Below, piece by piece: positions 53,423-61,306 of a stretch of 64,000 nucleotides of DNA. Both the position numbers and the translations under genes were made by a program. Position 1 is the stretch's first letter; each line of letters begins with the position of its first letter. Source of the DNA: Heyndrickxia oleronia (GTDB lineage: Bacteria; Bacillota; Bacilli; Bacillales; Bacillaceae_C); NCBI RefSeq assembly GCF_017809215.1, contig NZ_CP065424.1:4068001-4132000 (forward strand). Reading direction: 5' to 3'. Under the pieces are notes generated by a model. The model was not told the origin of the DNA and made no database searches. It saw only the letters and a program-made list of their open reading frames with translations.

Positions 53423-53436
53423 TGAAATGCATTTCA
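53423..53436. promoter_or_regulatory. Candidate LacI-type operator
   Basis: TGAAATGCATTTCA is a perfect 14-bp palindrome about 46 bp upstream of the PH-like gene that leads the LacI operon. Its layout matches TGNAANNNNTTNCA operators of the family, except for GC instead of CG at the centre. Confidence 0.55.
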
Positions 53437-53536
53437 AGTCAAGATAAAAAGCAAACTTAATTTTTACAGGATCCAATTAATCTGGAAAAAGGAGTCATGC
53501 TATCTATTATTAAATTAACATACACCGTTTGTGGAG

Positions 53537-53573
53537 CAAAAAAAGAGCTGATTAACTCTTGTTAATCAGCTCT
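53537..53573 (-). terminator. Terminator of the ArsR-VOC operon
   Basis: GAGCTGATTAAC and GTTAATCAGCTC are a perfect 12-bp stem around TCTT/AAGA; on the minus strand TTTTTTTGC follows. Confidence 0.85.
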
Positions 53574-53658
53574 AGCCCCTGACAATACTCAGAATGTTAC
53601 ATTTTATCGTATAATACCAATGTTATCCATTTCTAACATTTAGAACAGGGAAAACATA

Positions 53659-54042
53659 TTACTGCTGGATTATCTGAATTAAGTTTCCACTAGTATCGTC
53701 GAAGACAGCTATTATGTCTTCTCCAATTTTTTTCGGCTCCATAGTAAACCTCACGCCGTTTTCCGATAATCGTTCGTACTCTTTATGAATATCTTCAACA
53801 CCAAACATTGTTGCCGGGATACCATCGGCATATATTTTCTTTTGATACTCCTGGGCAGCAGGATGATTGTTCGGTTCGAGTATAAGCTCGGTTCCATATT
53901 GATCTTCTGGAGAAACAAGAGCTATCCACCTAAATTCTCCGACGGGAACGTCATGCTTTTTTTCAAAACCCAACTTTTCTGTATAAAACTTTAATGCCTT
54001 CTCTTGATCTTGTACAAATAAACTGGTAACAATGATTTTCAT
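53659..54042 (-). CDS. VOC-fold protein of the ArsR operon
   Basis: A 127-residue vicinal-oxygen-chelate protein with IIVTSLFVQDQEKALKFYTE, LILEPNNHPAA and a final GNLIQIIQQ. The first expected metal His is replaced (TSLFV), so it may be a binding rather than catalytic member. It is preceded by the ArsR-type gene (gap 106 bp) and followed by the terminator at 53537. Likely role: drug or electrophile tolerance. AGGAGG precedes ATG 54042. Confidence 0.85.
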   Translation of the reverse strand: MKIIVTSLFVQDQEKALKFYTEKLGFEKKHDVPVGEFRWIALVSPEDQYGTELILEPNNHPAAQEYQKKIYADGIPATMFGVEDIHKEYERLSENGVRFTMEPKKIGEDIIAVFDDTSGNLIQIIQQ

Positions 54043-54148
54043 GATGTTTTTCCTCCTTTGATATTATGACGCAAGGTACTATGCTAACTAACTGGCTTCA
54101 AGTAAAACGACTACACATCTGTCAGAATTCCTGTTCCGATTTATAAAA

Positions 54149-54427
54149 CTACTCTATCCATCCTTCCAGCAAATTTTTAAGTGGTTCGTTGTTGAAAATA
54201 ATTACTCGATATTTTCCCTTTCGTTTTGATTTTACGAGTCCTGCACCTTCCAATGTAGAAAGATGTTTAGCTATCGCCTGTCTCGAAATGGAAAGGTTAT
54301 GATTCATAATAAGACGTGCCGTAAGTTCATACAATGTCATCTCGTTGCGTTCGGATAATTCGTCTAATATAAGTCGGCGAGTTGAGTCGCTAAGAGCTTT
54401 GAATATAGTATCTTTATCCCATTTCAT
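54149..54427 (-). CDS. ArsR-family regulator, probably leaderless
   Basis: A 92-residue winged-helix regulator: TIFKALSDSTRRLILDELSE, then LSISRQAIAKHLSTLEGAGL as recognition helix and a wing KSKRKGKYRVIIF. No ribosome site precedes ATG 54427; a TATACT -10 box ends seven bases before it, so the message is probably leaderless. Two 16-bp operator-like palindromes overlap the promoter. It should repress its own operon with the VOC gene. Confidence 0.88.
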   Translation of the reverse strand: MKWDKDTIFKALSDSTRRLILDELSERNEMTLYELTARLIMNHNLSISRQAIAKHLSTLEGAGLVKSKRKGKYRVIIFNNEPLKNLLEGWIE

Positions 54428-54433
54428 ATTTTC

Positions 54434-54484
54434 AGTATATGCAACTTTTTGGTTGCTGTAAATATTAAGTAACTTTTTGGTTAC
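54434..54484 (-). promoter_or_regulatory. Promoter and twin operators of the ArsR-VOC operon
   Basis: TTTACA (54462-54457) and TATACT (54439-54434) are spaced 17 bp. GCAACTTTTTGGTTGC (54441-54456) fills the spacer and GTAACTTTTTGGTTAC (54469-54484) lies 28 bp upstream. Each has GYAAC/GTTRC arms. Confidence 0.7.
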
Positions 54485-55332
54485 CTATTATATATAAGCA
54501 ATTCTATAGTTCCTTGATAAAAAAACGTATCATGCAATCTCAACAGTTAAATTCATACAAAAAGTAGGTTAAATGTTTTTATATTTTTAACATGTACTTC
54601 TCCAACTATTCTCCTCCTTTAACACAAAGACTGAAAATCGCTCCCTATGGTAAAAAACAGTTCCTTATTGCAAAAAATGTTTGTACTATGTGAGTTAGTA
54701 CCTCTCTTTTACAATTTTTACTCCTATGATATTCCTCTTACTTCCTTCGCATTTATTCCATAAAAAAATTCACTTTATGAAAAAAAATTCTTAAGAAGTT
54801 CACTTTCATTTACCGATATACTATACTTTAAATCTTTCGTTCTCAATACAAACTCTTTGACTCCAATAAATTCTGATTCGGCAATCAAATAGAATTGTGT
54901 TCCTTTTTTATACCCATTAAATTGCCTTTTAAGTGTATATAACTTCATTGATAACCTCTATGGTAAGTTAATATGATTTTTGTTTGTGTTTTTTGGATCT
55001 CTTCGTAAACTTTGTTGCGCTCTATATTATTGTGTAAATTCGGACATGTAGAGCGAATCTAGGTAATCGAGTCCGAATCAGATCCCTTCAGCATAAAAAG
55101 ACTATTATTAAATAAAGGTGTAAAAAACAACCATTGCGAATACAGCTTTTTTATATACGGAATTATACCATTAATAATAGCTGTGGAATCGTATACCCTT
55201 CTTCAATTAATCTTCCCCTTCCGTGGAAATGAAGCAGCAACTCCTTTATTTATTCAACTAAAATTGCATTTCTAAAATAGATAGTGTATGAAATTATTAT
55301 TAGTAGGCAATCCCTACACGCATTTTAGTCAA
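54485..55332. other. Gene-poor stretch between ArsR operon and IS element
   Basis: Only the small gene at 54775-54948 is supported. The remainder is AT-rich; GTGTAAATTCGGAC near 55034 resembles the IS end at 55343 and may be an older insertion footprint. Confidence 0.4.
54775..54948 (-). CDS. Small hypothetical protein (57 aa)
   Basis: A 57-residue soluble peptide: KLYTLKRQFNGYKKGTQFYL, then FIGVKEFVLRTKD and VNESELLKNFFS. ATG 54948 follows AGAGG by six bases. The charge pattern and Shine-Dalgarno site suggest a genuine gene; the strand-rich start resembles short beta proteins of Firmicutes mobile regions. No family was recognised. Confidence 0.55.
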   Translation of the reverse strand: MKLYTLKRQFNGYKKGTQFYLIAESEFIGVKEFVLRTKDLKYSISVNESELLKNFFS

Positions 55333-55420
55333 GTCCTGGTTTTTGTGTAAAATCACTGGCAAGTACTTTCAACCTTAACCCTTTTATTTTTTTTGCGAAA
55401 CTTCCATGGATTTTGAACTT

Positions 55421-55476
55421 CATATCCGGTAAGGGATGTCAAATGGTTTTCAATTTGACATCCCTTACCGGATATG
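55421..55476. repeat. Long perfect palindrome inside the IS element
   Basis: Two 24-bp arms (55421-55444 and 55453-55476, CATATCCGGTAAGGGATGTC at the outer end) around an eight-base loop. A second, imperfect pair (AAACTTCCATGGAT / ATCCATGATGGAAGTTT) lies just outside it. Confidence 0.85.
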
Positions 55477-55516
55477 TGATCATCCATGATGGAAGTTTAG
55501 CTGAAAATAATCTGTT

Positions 55517-56687
55517 CTATCTTCCACCCATAAGTGCTTTTCTCTTAGCGTAAACCGTATCCTGATATTGCATTAGAACAGCTCCAATCAAGCGAAAAGC
55601 CGATTGGGTGTTTGGAAAAATACGTATGACCCTTTCTCTTCTACGGACTTCTTGGTTCAACCGTTCAAGGGAATTGGTACTACGGATGTGGCATCGGATA
55701 CTTTCGGGAAAGATCATATACTGATGGTATCTTCGAACCCCTCATCTAATATAGAGAGTGCTTTTTCAAACTTTGGCTCTGTCCCGAACCTACTCATTAG
55801 CTCATCTTTAAACAGACGGATATCATCAATGGTTACTGCTTCAAATACGCGTTTGATCATTGTCTTGATTTCAGCCGAGCTCTTTTGGGAAGTTTATCAA
55901 AGATATTTCGCTTAAAATGGACATTACATCTTTGCCAAGCTGTCCCAATAAATTCACGCTGTATCGCTTTTTGGAGACCTTGATGGGCATCAGAGATGAT
56001 TAGTTTGGGAGATTGAAGGCCCCGTGATTTTAGCTGTTGGAAGAACTGCCCCCAACTCTCATAACTTTCCGCATGGTCAACACTCAAGCCAATTATTTCA
56101 CGTGTATTCTTCTCAGTAATGGCAGTGGCAATATAAACAGCCTTGGAAACAACGCTTTGGTGCTCGCGCACCTTTATATACATAGCGTCAACGAATACGA
56201 AAGGGTAGTATGTTGTATTTAAGGGTCTCTTAGCCCACTCGTTCACAATGGGATCAAGCTTTTGTGTAAGTGATGATACAAACGACTTGGAAATGTTCTT
56301 GCCGCAAAGCTGTTCGACAATATTGGTAACATTCCTAGTTGAAACACCATTGATGACCATTTCCAGCATAGAGAGGACCAATGCCTGGTCACAACGGGCA
56401 TATTTTTCAAAAACGGTAGTTGAGAATTCCCCGTTGCGTGTCCGTGGTACCTTAAGTGTTAAGGTACCGATGCTCATCATAAGATCACGTTCATAATAAC
56501 CGTTGCGATAGTCACGGCGTTCAACAGCTCGTTCATAAGGTGCAGCCTTTAAATAGTCATCCCTTTCTTTTTCCATAAATTCGTTTAGTACTAAGACAAC
56601 CGCTGATTTTATAACCATATCAAGGTTGGAATTTACAATGGCTTCTTTTAAAACATCCAAATTTAGGTTAAACTGTACTTGAGTCAT
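55517..56687 (-). pseudogene. IS256-family (mutator-type) transposase, two frameshifts
   Basis: The reading frame starts at ATG 56687 (GAGGAA upstream) and encodes a typical transposase_mut protein: RDYRNGYYERDL, FVFVDAMYIKVRE (first catalytic Asp), LIISDAHQGLQKAI (second Asp) and WQRCNVHFKRNI. A lost A near 55885 shifts the frame after LPK, and another shift near 55730 joins GFED to YHQYMIFPESIR. The C-terminus STNSLERLNQEVRRRERVIR is still present to 55517. The element cannot make a normal transposase. Confidence 0.92.
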
Positions 56688-56782
56688 TTTTATTCCTCTT
56701 TTCATTGTTTATCGTGGTTGAAAACAGTGTTGCCAAGAGTGAATAAAATGACTCATTTTTTTTGCATTTTCTTTTTACACAA

Positions 56783-57400
56783 TTATACGGACTTAATCCG
56801 CATTTTTATATAATCGCTACTTTTTATTTGACTAAATGCAAATTCAGCAGTATCCGACACTGAAATTTTAATACCATCCTCCGGCAAAAAATGACACACT
56901 GTTCGATATTTGCCTAACCTTTCCCCATCAGGTAAATATGTAGGACAAACAATCGTCCATTCGAGTTTTGATTGTTTAAGCATATCGTAGACTTTATGAT
57001 GTTCTTCAGCTGCACGGGTTGATTTTTGCTTAGATTCACTTGACTGATAACGTAGTAAATATGGGCTAATCCTACTTTGCAAAATTCCAGCAGTTCCTAT
57101 AGTAATAATTCTTAGTATATCTTCATGTTCCATTGCTTTGATAATAAACGGCATACTGTTTGATAAAGTGGTTGTCCCATCTGTATTGAGTGCACTAATA
57201 ACCACATCAATTCCATGCAATGCGCGTACAATATCGTCTTTATTTAAAACATTTCCTTGAAGGATAGTTAAATTTTCATGATTTAACTGAATCTTTTCTG
57301 GAGTCCGAACTAATACAGTTACATGATGTCCGTCATCAAGAGCATAAGTAACTATTTGGCCCCCAACTCGTCCAGTTCCACCTAAAATTAATATATTCAT
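56783..57400 (-). CDS. NAD(P)H-binding (NmrA/SDR-a-like) protein, 3' end altered by IS
   Basis: A 205-residue atypical SDR: MNILILGGTGRVGGQIVTYA (cofactor loop), ALNTDGTTTL and WTIVCPTYLPDG. Such proteins act as flavin or NAD(P)H-linked reductases or redox sensors. The start is ATG 57400 (AAGGAG upstream). The last three codons and stop lie inside the right end of the IS256 element, so the native C-terminus has been replaced, though only a few residues seem lost. Confidence 0.88.
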   Translation of the reverse strand: MNILILGGTGRVGGQIVTYALDDGHHVTVLVRTPEKIQLNHENLTILQGNVLNKDDIVRALHGIDVVISALNTDGTTTLSNSMPFIIKAMEHEDILRIITIGTAGILQSRISPYLLRYQSSESKQKSTRAAEEHHKVYDMLKQSKLEWTIVCPTYLPDGERLGKYRTVCHFLPEDGIKISVSDTAEFAFSQIKSSDYIKMRIKSV

Positions 57401-57781
57401 TAAAACGAATCTCCTTTTAAGAATCAACATATTACACTAAACTAGTATATCTTCTATTTTAAATAAGTTAGGATTTCTTTTAAGTATATAATTTCACAAT
57501 CACTTTAAATTTAGGTAAGGGATCTAGTTCTGTTTAGTGATAATAAAATTATTGAATTTAAGTTTTAAAAGATACGAACCCTTCTACATTTTATTGTAGT
57601 AAGGCTCCTTAAAGTTGTTTAATAATTATTCAACTAAGGTCCCCTTATAGTTTAATAAGAATACCTTCACAATCTTTTGTGTAGGATCATACAAAAAAGA
57701 CGCCTTATCACTAAAGAAAAGCGCCTGATTGCTGATTATAAATATTATTAAATGTATCCGAAACGAACACCATAAGATGTG
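57401..57781. other. Intergenic stretch
   Basis: Contains long repeat R4 (57528-57640), a modular flank (CCCCTTATAGTTTAATAAGA, 57642-57661) and a GGCGCTTTTC-type imperfect hairpin near 57700-57730. No gene was seen. Confidence 0.5.
57528..57640. repeat. Long intergenic repeat, copy R4 (right half)
   Basis: CTGTTTAGTGATAATAAAATTATTGAATTT onward, given in parts, and CTCCTTAAAGTTGTTTAATAA match 7187-7292. The left-hand hairpin of R1/R2 is absent. Confidence 0.7.
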
Positions 57782-58237
57782 TTACTGAGAGTTATTATTT
57801 TCAGTTGCTGTGTTCCCCATTGCAATAGAAATTCTATTCCAATTATTGATTTGATTGATTATAAGAACTAGGTCAACATATTGCTTCTCGTCATAATATT
57901 CACGTACTCGTTGATAAAGCTCATCTGGCACGCGTTTTGTCGGGATTAAAGTCACGTACTCTGTCAACTCAAGAGCTACTTTTTCTGCATCTGTGTAAAA
58001 TGTACACTCTCTCCAAGCACTAATACAATATAAACGTTGTTCCGTTTCTCCCATTTTTCTAGCATCTGCCGTGTGCATATTCAAACAATACGCACAACCA
58101 TTTATTTGTGAAGCCCGAATTTTTATCAGTTCACGTAGTTTACGGTCTACACCTGTAGTTTTCGTATACTTCTCCATTTCCATCATTATTTTAAGTGCTT
58201 CTGGCGCTACGTTGTAATAATCAATTCGTTGTTCCAA
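57782..58237 (-). CDS. AhpD-like carboxymuconolactone-decarboxylase-fold protein
   Basis: A 151-residue helical protein of the CMD/AhpD superfamily. The redox motif is NGCAYCLNMHTADARK, with the CxxC pair and His of alkylhydroperoxidase type. It is likely a peroxidase or disulphide reductase in oxidative or electrophile stress. TTG 58237 has AGGAGG seven bases upstream. It is divergent from an Rrf2-type regulator, a pairing commonly seen for this protein type. Confidence 0.9.
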   Translation of the reverse strand: MEQRIDYYNVAPEALKIMMEMEKYTKTTGVDRKLRELIKIRASQINGCAYCLNMHTADARKMGETEQRLYCISAWRECTFYTDAEKVALELTEYVTLIPTKRVPDELYQRVREYYDEKQYVDLVLIINQINNWNRISIAMGNTATENNNSQ

Positions 58238-58494
58238 TTTTATTCCTCCTTTTATTTCTTTTCATTTAAGATTGTATTAATTTAGATGCTAATCTTGAAG
58301 CAGCCATTTCAGCTTCTTTATAAGACGATAATTAAAGATCAAGTTAATCGCCGATTAATATTGTCAATGATATATGCAATAATTATTTTTGTCAAATGAA
58401 TAAAATCTTCCAAAAAGGATATCTTTTATTTGACTAAAACCCTAAATGCACCTAAGATACAATTTGATAATCCAAACAAAGGTAGGTAAATTTT

Positions 58495-58986
58495 ATGCAA
58501 TATAGTGTCGGAGTTGAATATGCTTTACATTGCCTGGTTTATTTAATTGATGTTCCTTCCAATGAAAGTGTTGGAATTAAAGATTTGGCAGAATTTCAAG
58601 GACTTTCTGAGACATTTCTTTCAAAAGTTTTCGGTAAATTATCTAAGGCTGGTATTGTAAGTTCTGTTTCAGGTGTAAAGGGAGGTTATAGGTTATCTAA
58701 GTCTCCAGAAGAAATTTCCTTTTGGGATGTAGTTGAAGCAGTTGAAGGTCCTAAGCCTATTTTTCAATGTAAAAATATTAAAGATAATGGTTATTTGTAT
58801 AGAGAAAGCTGCTGTTCAGCTCCCTCCTTTTGCACCATCAATTTAGTTATGCTTTCCGCGGAGGAAAAAATGCGTGATTATTTACGTAGTAAAACTCTTT
58901 CTTGGTTAAGTGAAGAGCTTGATCGTGTCTTACCCAAACAAATGCGTGAAGATACTCGGAAATATTTTTCGAAAAGTAGAATATAA
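58495..58986 (+). CDS. Rrf2-family regulator
   Basis: A 163-residue Rrf2 regulator: YSVGVEYALHCLVYLID start, winged helix with LSETFLSKVFGKLSKAGIVS and KGGYRLSK, and a cysteine set (FQCKN, ESCCSAPSFCTI) suited to an Fe-S cluster or thiol switch. It could be NsrR-like (NO sensing), CymR-like or a thiol/quinone sensor (YodB/SaiR behave so in other families). Its divergent neighbour, the AhpD-like gene, is the likely target. Confidence 0.92.
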   Translation: MQYSVGVEYALHCLVYLIDVPSNESVGIKDLAEFQGLSETFLSKVFGKLSKAGIVSSVSGVKGGYRLSKSPEEISFWDVVEAVEGPKPIFQCKNIKDNGYLYRESCCSAPSFCTINLVMLSAEEKMRDYLRSKTLSWLSEELDRVLPKQMREDTRKYFSKSRI

Positions 58987-58990
58987 AACA

Positions 58991-59038
58991 AACCTCTCAT
59001 GTAATTTCTTAATTAAGAGGAATTTAGAGAGGTTTTTT
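58991..59038 (+). terminator. Terminator of the Rrf2-type gene
   Basis: AACCTCTC and GAGAGGTT form the outer stem and TTTTC follows; an inner TTTCTTAATTAAGAGG hairpin lies in the loop. Confidence 0.75.
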
Positions 59039-59144
59039 CTTAGTTCAAAGGAAAAGTATCTTTCCATTGTCAACTGGATAATCCACTCTTAGATTGCTTG
59101 TATACTGTATTTGTTCCACACTATCTAAATATTGATAAGTGACT

Positions 59145-59303
59145 TTAGCTATTGCTCGTGGGGTCATTTTTTAAAACTTTTTTTGTACCTTTACTGATAT
59201 ATGGTTTTGCACTCTTTTTTCTGTTTTTACTAGCTTGCCAACGATTCCACCCCTTCTTGTCTGTTCCTCTCCCTGTACCGCCTTTTCCTTTAGCTTTACT
59301 CAT
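59145..59303 (-). CDS. DUF3934 small basic protein
   Basis: A 52-residue, Lys/Gly-rich protein MSKAKGKGGTGRGTDKKGWN, then RWQASKNRKKSAKPY, matching the DUF3934 family of Bacillus. Function unknown; such small basic proteins may bind nucleic acid or be packed in spores. ATG 59303 has GGAGTGA upstream. Missed easily because of its length. Confidence 0.85.
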   Translation of the reverse strand: MSKAKGKGGTGRGTDKKGWNRWQASKNRKKSAKPYISKGTKKVLKNDPTSNS

Positions 59304-59705
59304 AAAATCACTCCATTATTTTTCTAAGTTGGTATACCTATCGAGTTAGTATTAGTCATTTTACTATGCTATTAACCATACATCTTGGTAATTCTGAATT
59401 GACAATTGCTACTATAGAATGAATGCCGGGATGATTATACGCTCCTGCTACTCCATTGATATAAATGATTTTTATTTATGTATGAAAAAATCAATGGTCT
59501 AATGCAAACTCGACTACTTCCTTGTATGTAATATCTCAAGTATTTTCAAACATTATTTTCACTCCTTAAAAAGGGTAAACCATTTTCTCTATTCCCACAA
59601 GCTTCGAAGAGTATAGTTTCCAACCACAATTTTCGCTAACCTGCCCAAATTTCTTCTAAGTGCAAGAACTTAATGATTAAAAGAAATCAACGAGGCCGAA
59701 AGAGT
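59304..59705. other. Intergenic stretch upstream of cspA
   Basis: AT-rich DNA with no supported gene or repeat. Confidence 0.4.
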
Positions 59706-59734
59706 TTGCAAGCTTTTTCATTTTCTGTTATGAT
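59706..59734 (+). promoter_or_regulatory. Promoter of the cold-shock gene
   Basis: TTGCAA (59706-59711) and TATGAT (59729-59734) with a 17-bp spacer. The start point is near 59741, giving a leader of about 114 nt, as usual for cold-shock messages whose 5' end folds as a thermosensor. Confidence 0.7.
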
Positions 59735-59854
59735 AATAAAGAATTATTTTTGTTCGGTGTAAAGGATAGTATAAGTGTCGACTTTTCGTCTTGATGATCA
59801 CTTTGGGCAAGGATAGTAACACATTGTGTGGTTACACACTAGGAGGCAACATAA

Positions 59855-60055
59855 ATGGAACAAGGTACAGTTAAATGGTTTAATTCAGACAAAGGTTTTG
59901 GTTTTATCGAGCGTGCTAATGGAGGCGACGTATTCGTACACTTCTCAGCTATCCAAAGTGAAGGTTTCAAATCTTTAGACGAAGGTCAAAAGGTAACATT
60001 TGACGTTGAGCAAGGACCTCGTGGAGATCAAGCAGCTAACGTTCAAAAAGCTTAA
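59855..60055 (+). CDS. Cold-shock protein, CspA family
   Basis: A 66-residue single OB-fold RNA chaperone with RNP1 KGFGFIE and RNP2 VFVHFSAI motifs: MEQGTVKWFNSDKGFGFIER start and a DQAANVQKA end. It melts RNA secondary structure at low temperature. AGGAGG lies eight bases before the ATG. The long leader and separate terminator make it a single-gene transcript. Confidence 0.96.
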   Translation: MEQGTVKWFNSDKGFGFIERANGGDVFVHFSAIQSEGFKSLDEGQKVTFDVEQGPRGDQAANVQKA

Positions 60056-60072
60056 TCTAATTAAAATTGTAC

Positions 60073-60105
60073 AAACAGGCCCTATTTCATAGAGCCTGTT
60101 TTTTT
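60073..60105 (+). terminator. Terminator of the cold-shock gene
   Basis: AAACAGGC-CCT pairs with AGA-GCCTGTTT, and TTTTT follows. Confidence 0.85.
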
Positions 60106-60130
60106 ATGTATTTCTAGATTATTCTTAAAT

Positions 60131-60158
60131 AAAAAAACCTACTCAACGATCGAGTAGG
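60131..60158 (-). terminator. Terminator-like hairpin
   Basis: CCTACTC and GAGTAGG around CGATCGTT; minus strand continues GTTTTTTT. It faces the dead NUDIX gene, about 250 bp away. Between the two lie repeat copy M and no gene. Confidence 0.65.
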
Positions 60159-60296
60159 AATCTAAAACAGGTACTGTAAAATGATTTTAAGCTTTAAAAG
60201 GTTCACTACAGTATACCATATTTATTAACAACATACAGAGCTTTCATCGACCATTCAAAAATTAATTTGAAAGTATGTATTTCCTAACGAGCTAAC

Positions 60297-60338
60297 CTAC
60301 CTCGTAATCAAATAAAAAATGTCACCAAATTGTCAGCT
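60297..60338. repeat. Modular intergenic repeat, copy M
   Basis: TACCTCGTAATCAAATAAAAAAT flank in part and GTCACCAAATTGTCAGC core, a diverged member of the ACCAAATTGGCAGC type found in copies B and F. Confidence 0.6.
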
Positions 60339-60401
60339 AGGTTTTAATTACTTGCATTCGTAAGTGTTATTAATATATCTTTGGTATTTATGTGTTTTAT
60401 A

Positions 60402-60758
60402 TTATTTATAACCTGATTGTCCCTCGTTTATTAACATCTCATATAACCCGTCTGTTACAAGGTTAATGTTAAGGTTATCCTTAACATCGGATAATCTTTT
60501 CCAGACATCTAAATATTCTGTATCCCCATCAATCCCTTGAATGATTTCCTATTCATAAGCATTGTTATAGAGAGACTTGGATACATATATAAAATCAAAT
60601 TCATACCCTACTTCTCCATACCAAGGATCAATGATACTTGCAAAGTTGGTTCAATAGTATCTTGATTTATTTCTTCTTTGACCTCACGAATCACAGCTGC
60701 CTTACTGTCCTAACCGTATTCAATGGTTTCTCCAACTGGTTGGTAATCAACATGCACA
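60402..60758 (-). pseudogene. NUDIX hydrolase, inactivated
   Basis: On the minus strand the frame reads DYQPVGETIEYG-stop-DSKAAVIREVKEEI, where the NUDIX box (G-x5-E-x7-REVxEE) is clear but its Glu codon is TAG. After a frameshift near 60630 it continues FASIIDPWYGEVGYEFDFIY, meets a second TAG after NNAYE, and ends LYEMLINEGQSGYK. At least two stops and one frameshift are present, so no full product can be made. Confidence 0.8.
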
Positions 60759-60763
60759 AAAAA

Positions 60764-61282
60764 TCACATGAGTGTTTTGGTCATAATCATGTCCGTTTGT
60801 TCTTCATCACCCATATAAAAAGAGTGGGATCCACTTTGAACAAATCCCATTTTTTTATAAAAAGCGATAGCATTTTCATTTTTTTCCCATACACCTAGCC
60901 AGATTTTCTTTTTATTACATTTCATCGCACTTTCAATCGCTATATTTAGCAGATATTTACCTAGTCCATGTTTTTGAAATTTTTTCTTTATATAAATCCT
61001 CTCGATTTCAAGTGATTCATCGCCCATATCTTCAGACTGAGCATCATTGATATTGACCTTTAAATATCCGGCGACTTCATTATGAAAATAAACAAAAAAG
61101 AATTGAGAAGAACTGTTCGATAATTCTTTCTCTAATTGTTTTAATGTAAAAGCCTTTTTCAAATAAGCATCCATATTTTCAGGAGAATTCTGATGTTTAA
61201 AAGTCTCATTAAATGTTTCATAACTAATCTCTTGAAGTTCTTGTAAGTCTTGAAGGGTACACTGTTTGATATTTATAGTCAT
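60764..61282 (-). CDS. GNAT N-acetyltransferase of the MarR operon
   Basis: A 172-residue acetyltransferase: EVAGYLKVNINDAQSE (beta4), IERIYIKKKFQKHGLGKYLL (motif A, Q-K-H-G-L-G) and ENAIAFYKKMGFVQSG at the end. It matches the diamine/spermidine-acetyltransferase-like GNAT group (PaiA type) in layout, but the substrate is open. It starts 24 bp after the MarR-type gene, so both form an operon. Confidence 0.92.
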   Translation of the reverse strand: MTINIKQCTLQDLQELQEISYETFNETFKHQNSPENMDAYLKKAFTLKQLEKELSNSSSQFFFVYFHNEVAGYLKVNINDAQSEDMGDESLEIERIYIKKKFQKHGLGKYLLNIAIESAMKCNKKKIWLGVWEKNENAIAFYKKMGFVQSGSHSFYMGDEEQTDMIMTKTLM

Positions 61283-61306
61283 TATAAAATGTCTCTCCTT
61301 TAATAA

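Larger units (their letters stand above)
55333..56792. mobile_element. IS256-family insertion sequence (decayed)
   Basis: Imperfect terminal repeats are visible: GTCC-six bases-TTGTGTAAAA at 55333-55352 and its inverted counterpart TTTTACACAA-six bases-GGAC at 56773-56792, giving 1460 bp, a usual IS256-family size. No eight-base target duplication was recognised. The right end overlaps the stop codon of the NAD(P)H-binding gene at 56783. The left part carries a long extra palindrome (55421-55476). Confidence 0.7.

Noticed and set aside
58262..58330. Minus-strand fragment EAEMAASRLASKLIQS
   Set aside because: It resembles the C-terminal helix of an NADPH-FMN-reductase-like protein, but it is about 20 codons with no upstream part, so it is too short to call even as a pseudogene.
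60764..61282. Assigning paiA to the GNAT gene
   Set aside because: The layout is similar, but no paiB partner is present and residues specific for polyamine binding could not be verified.
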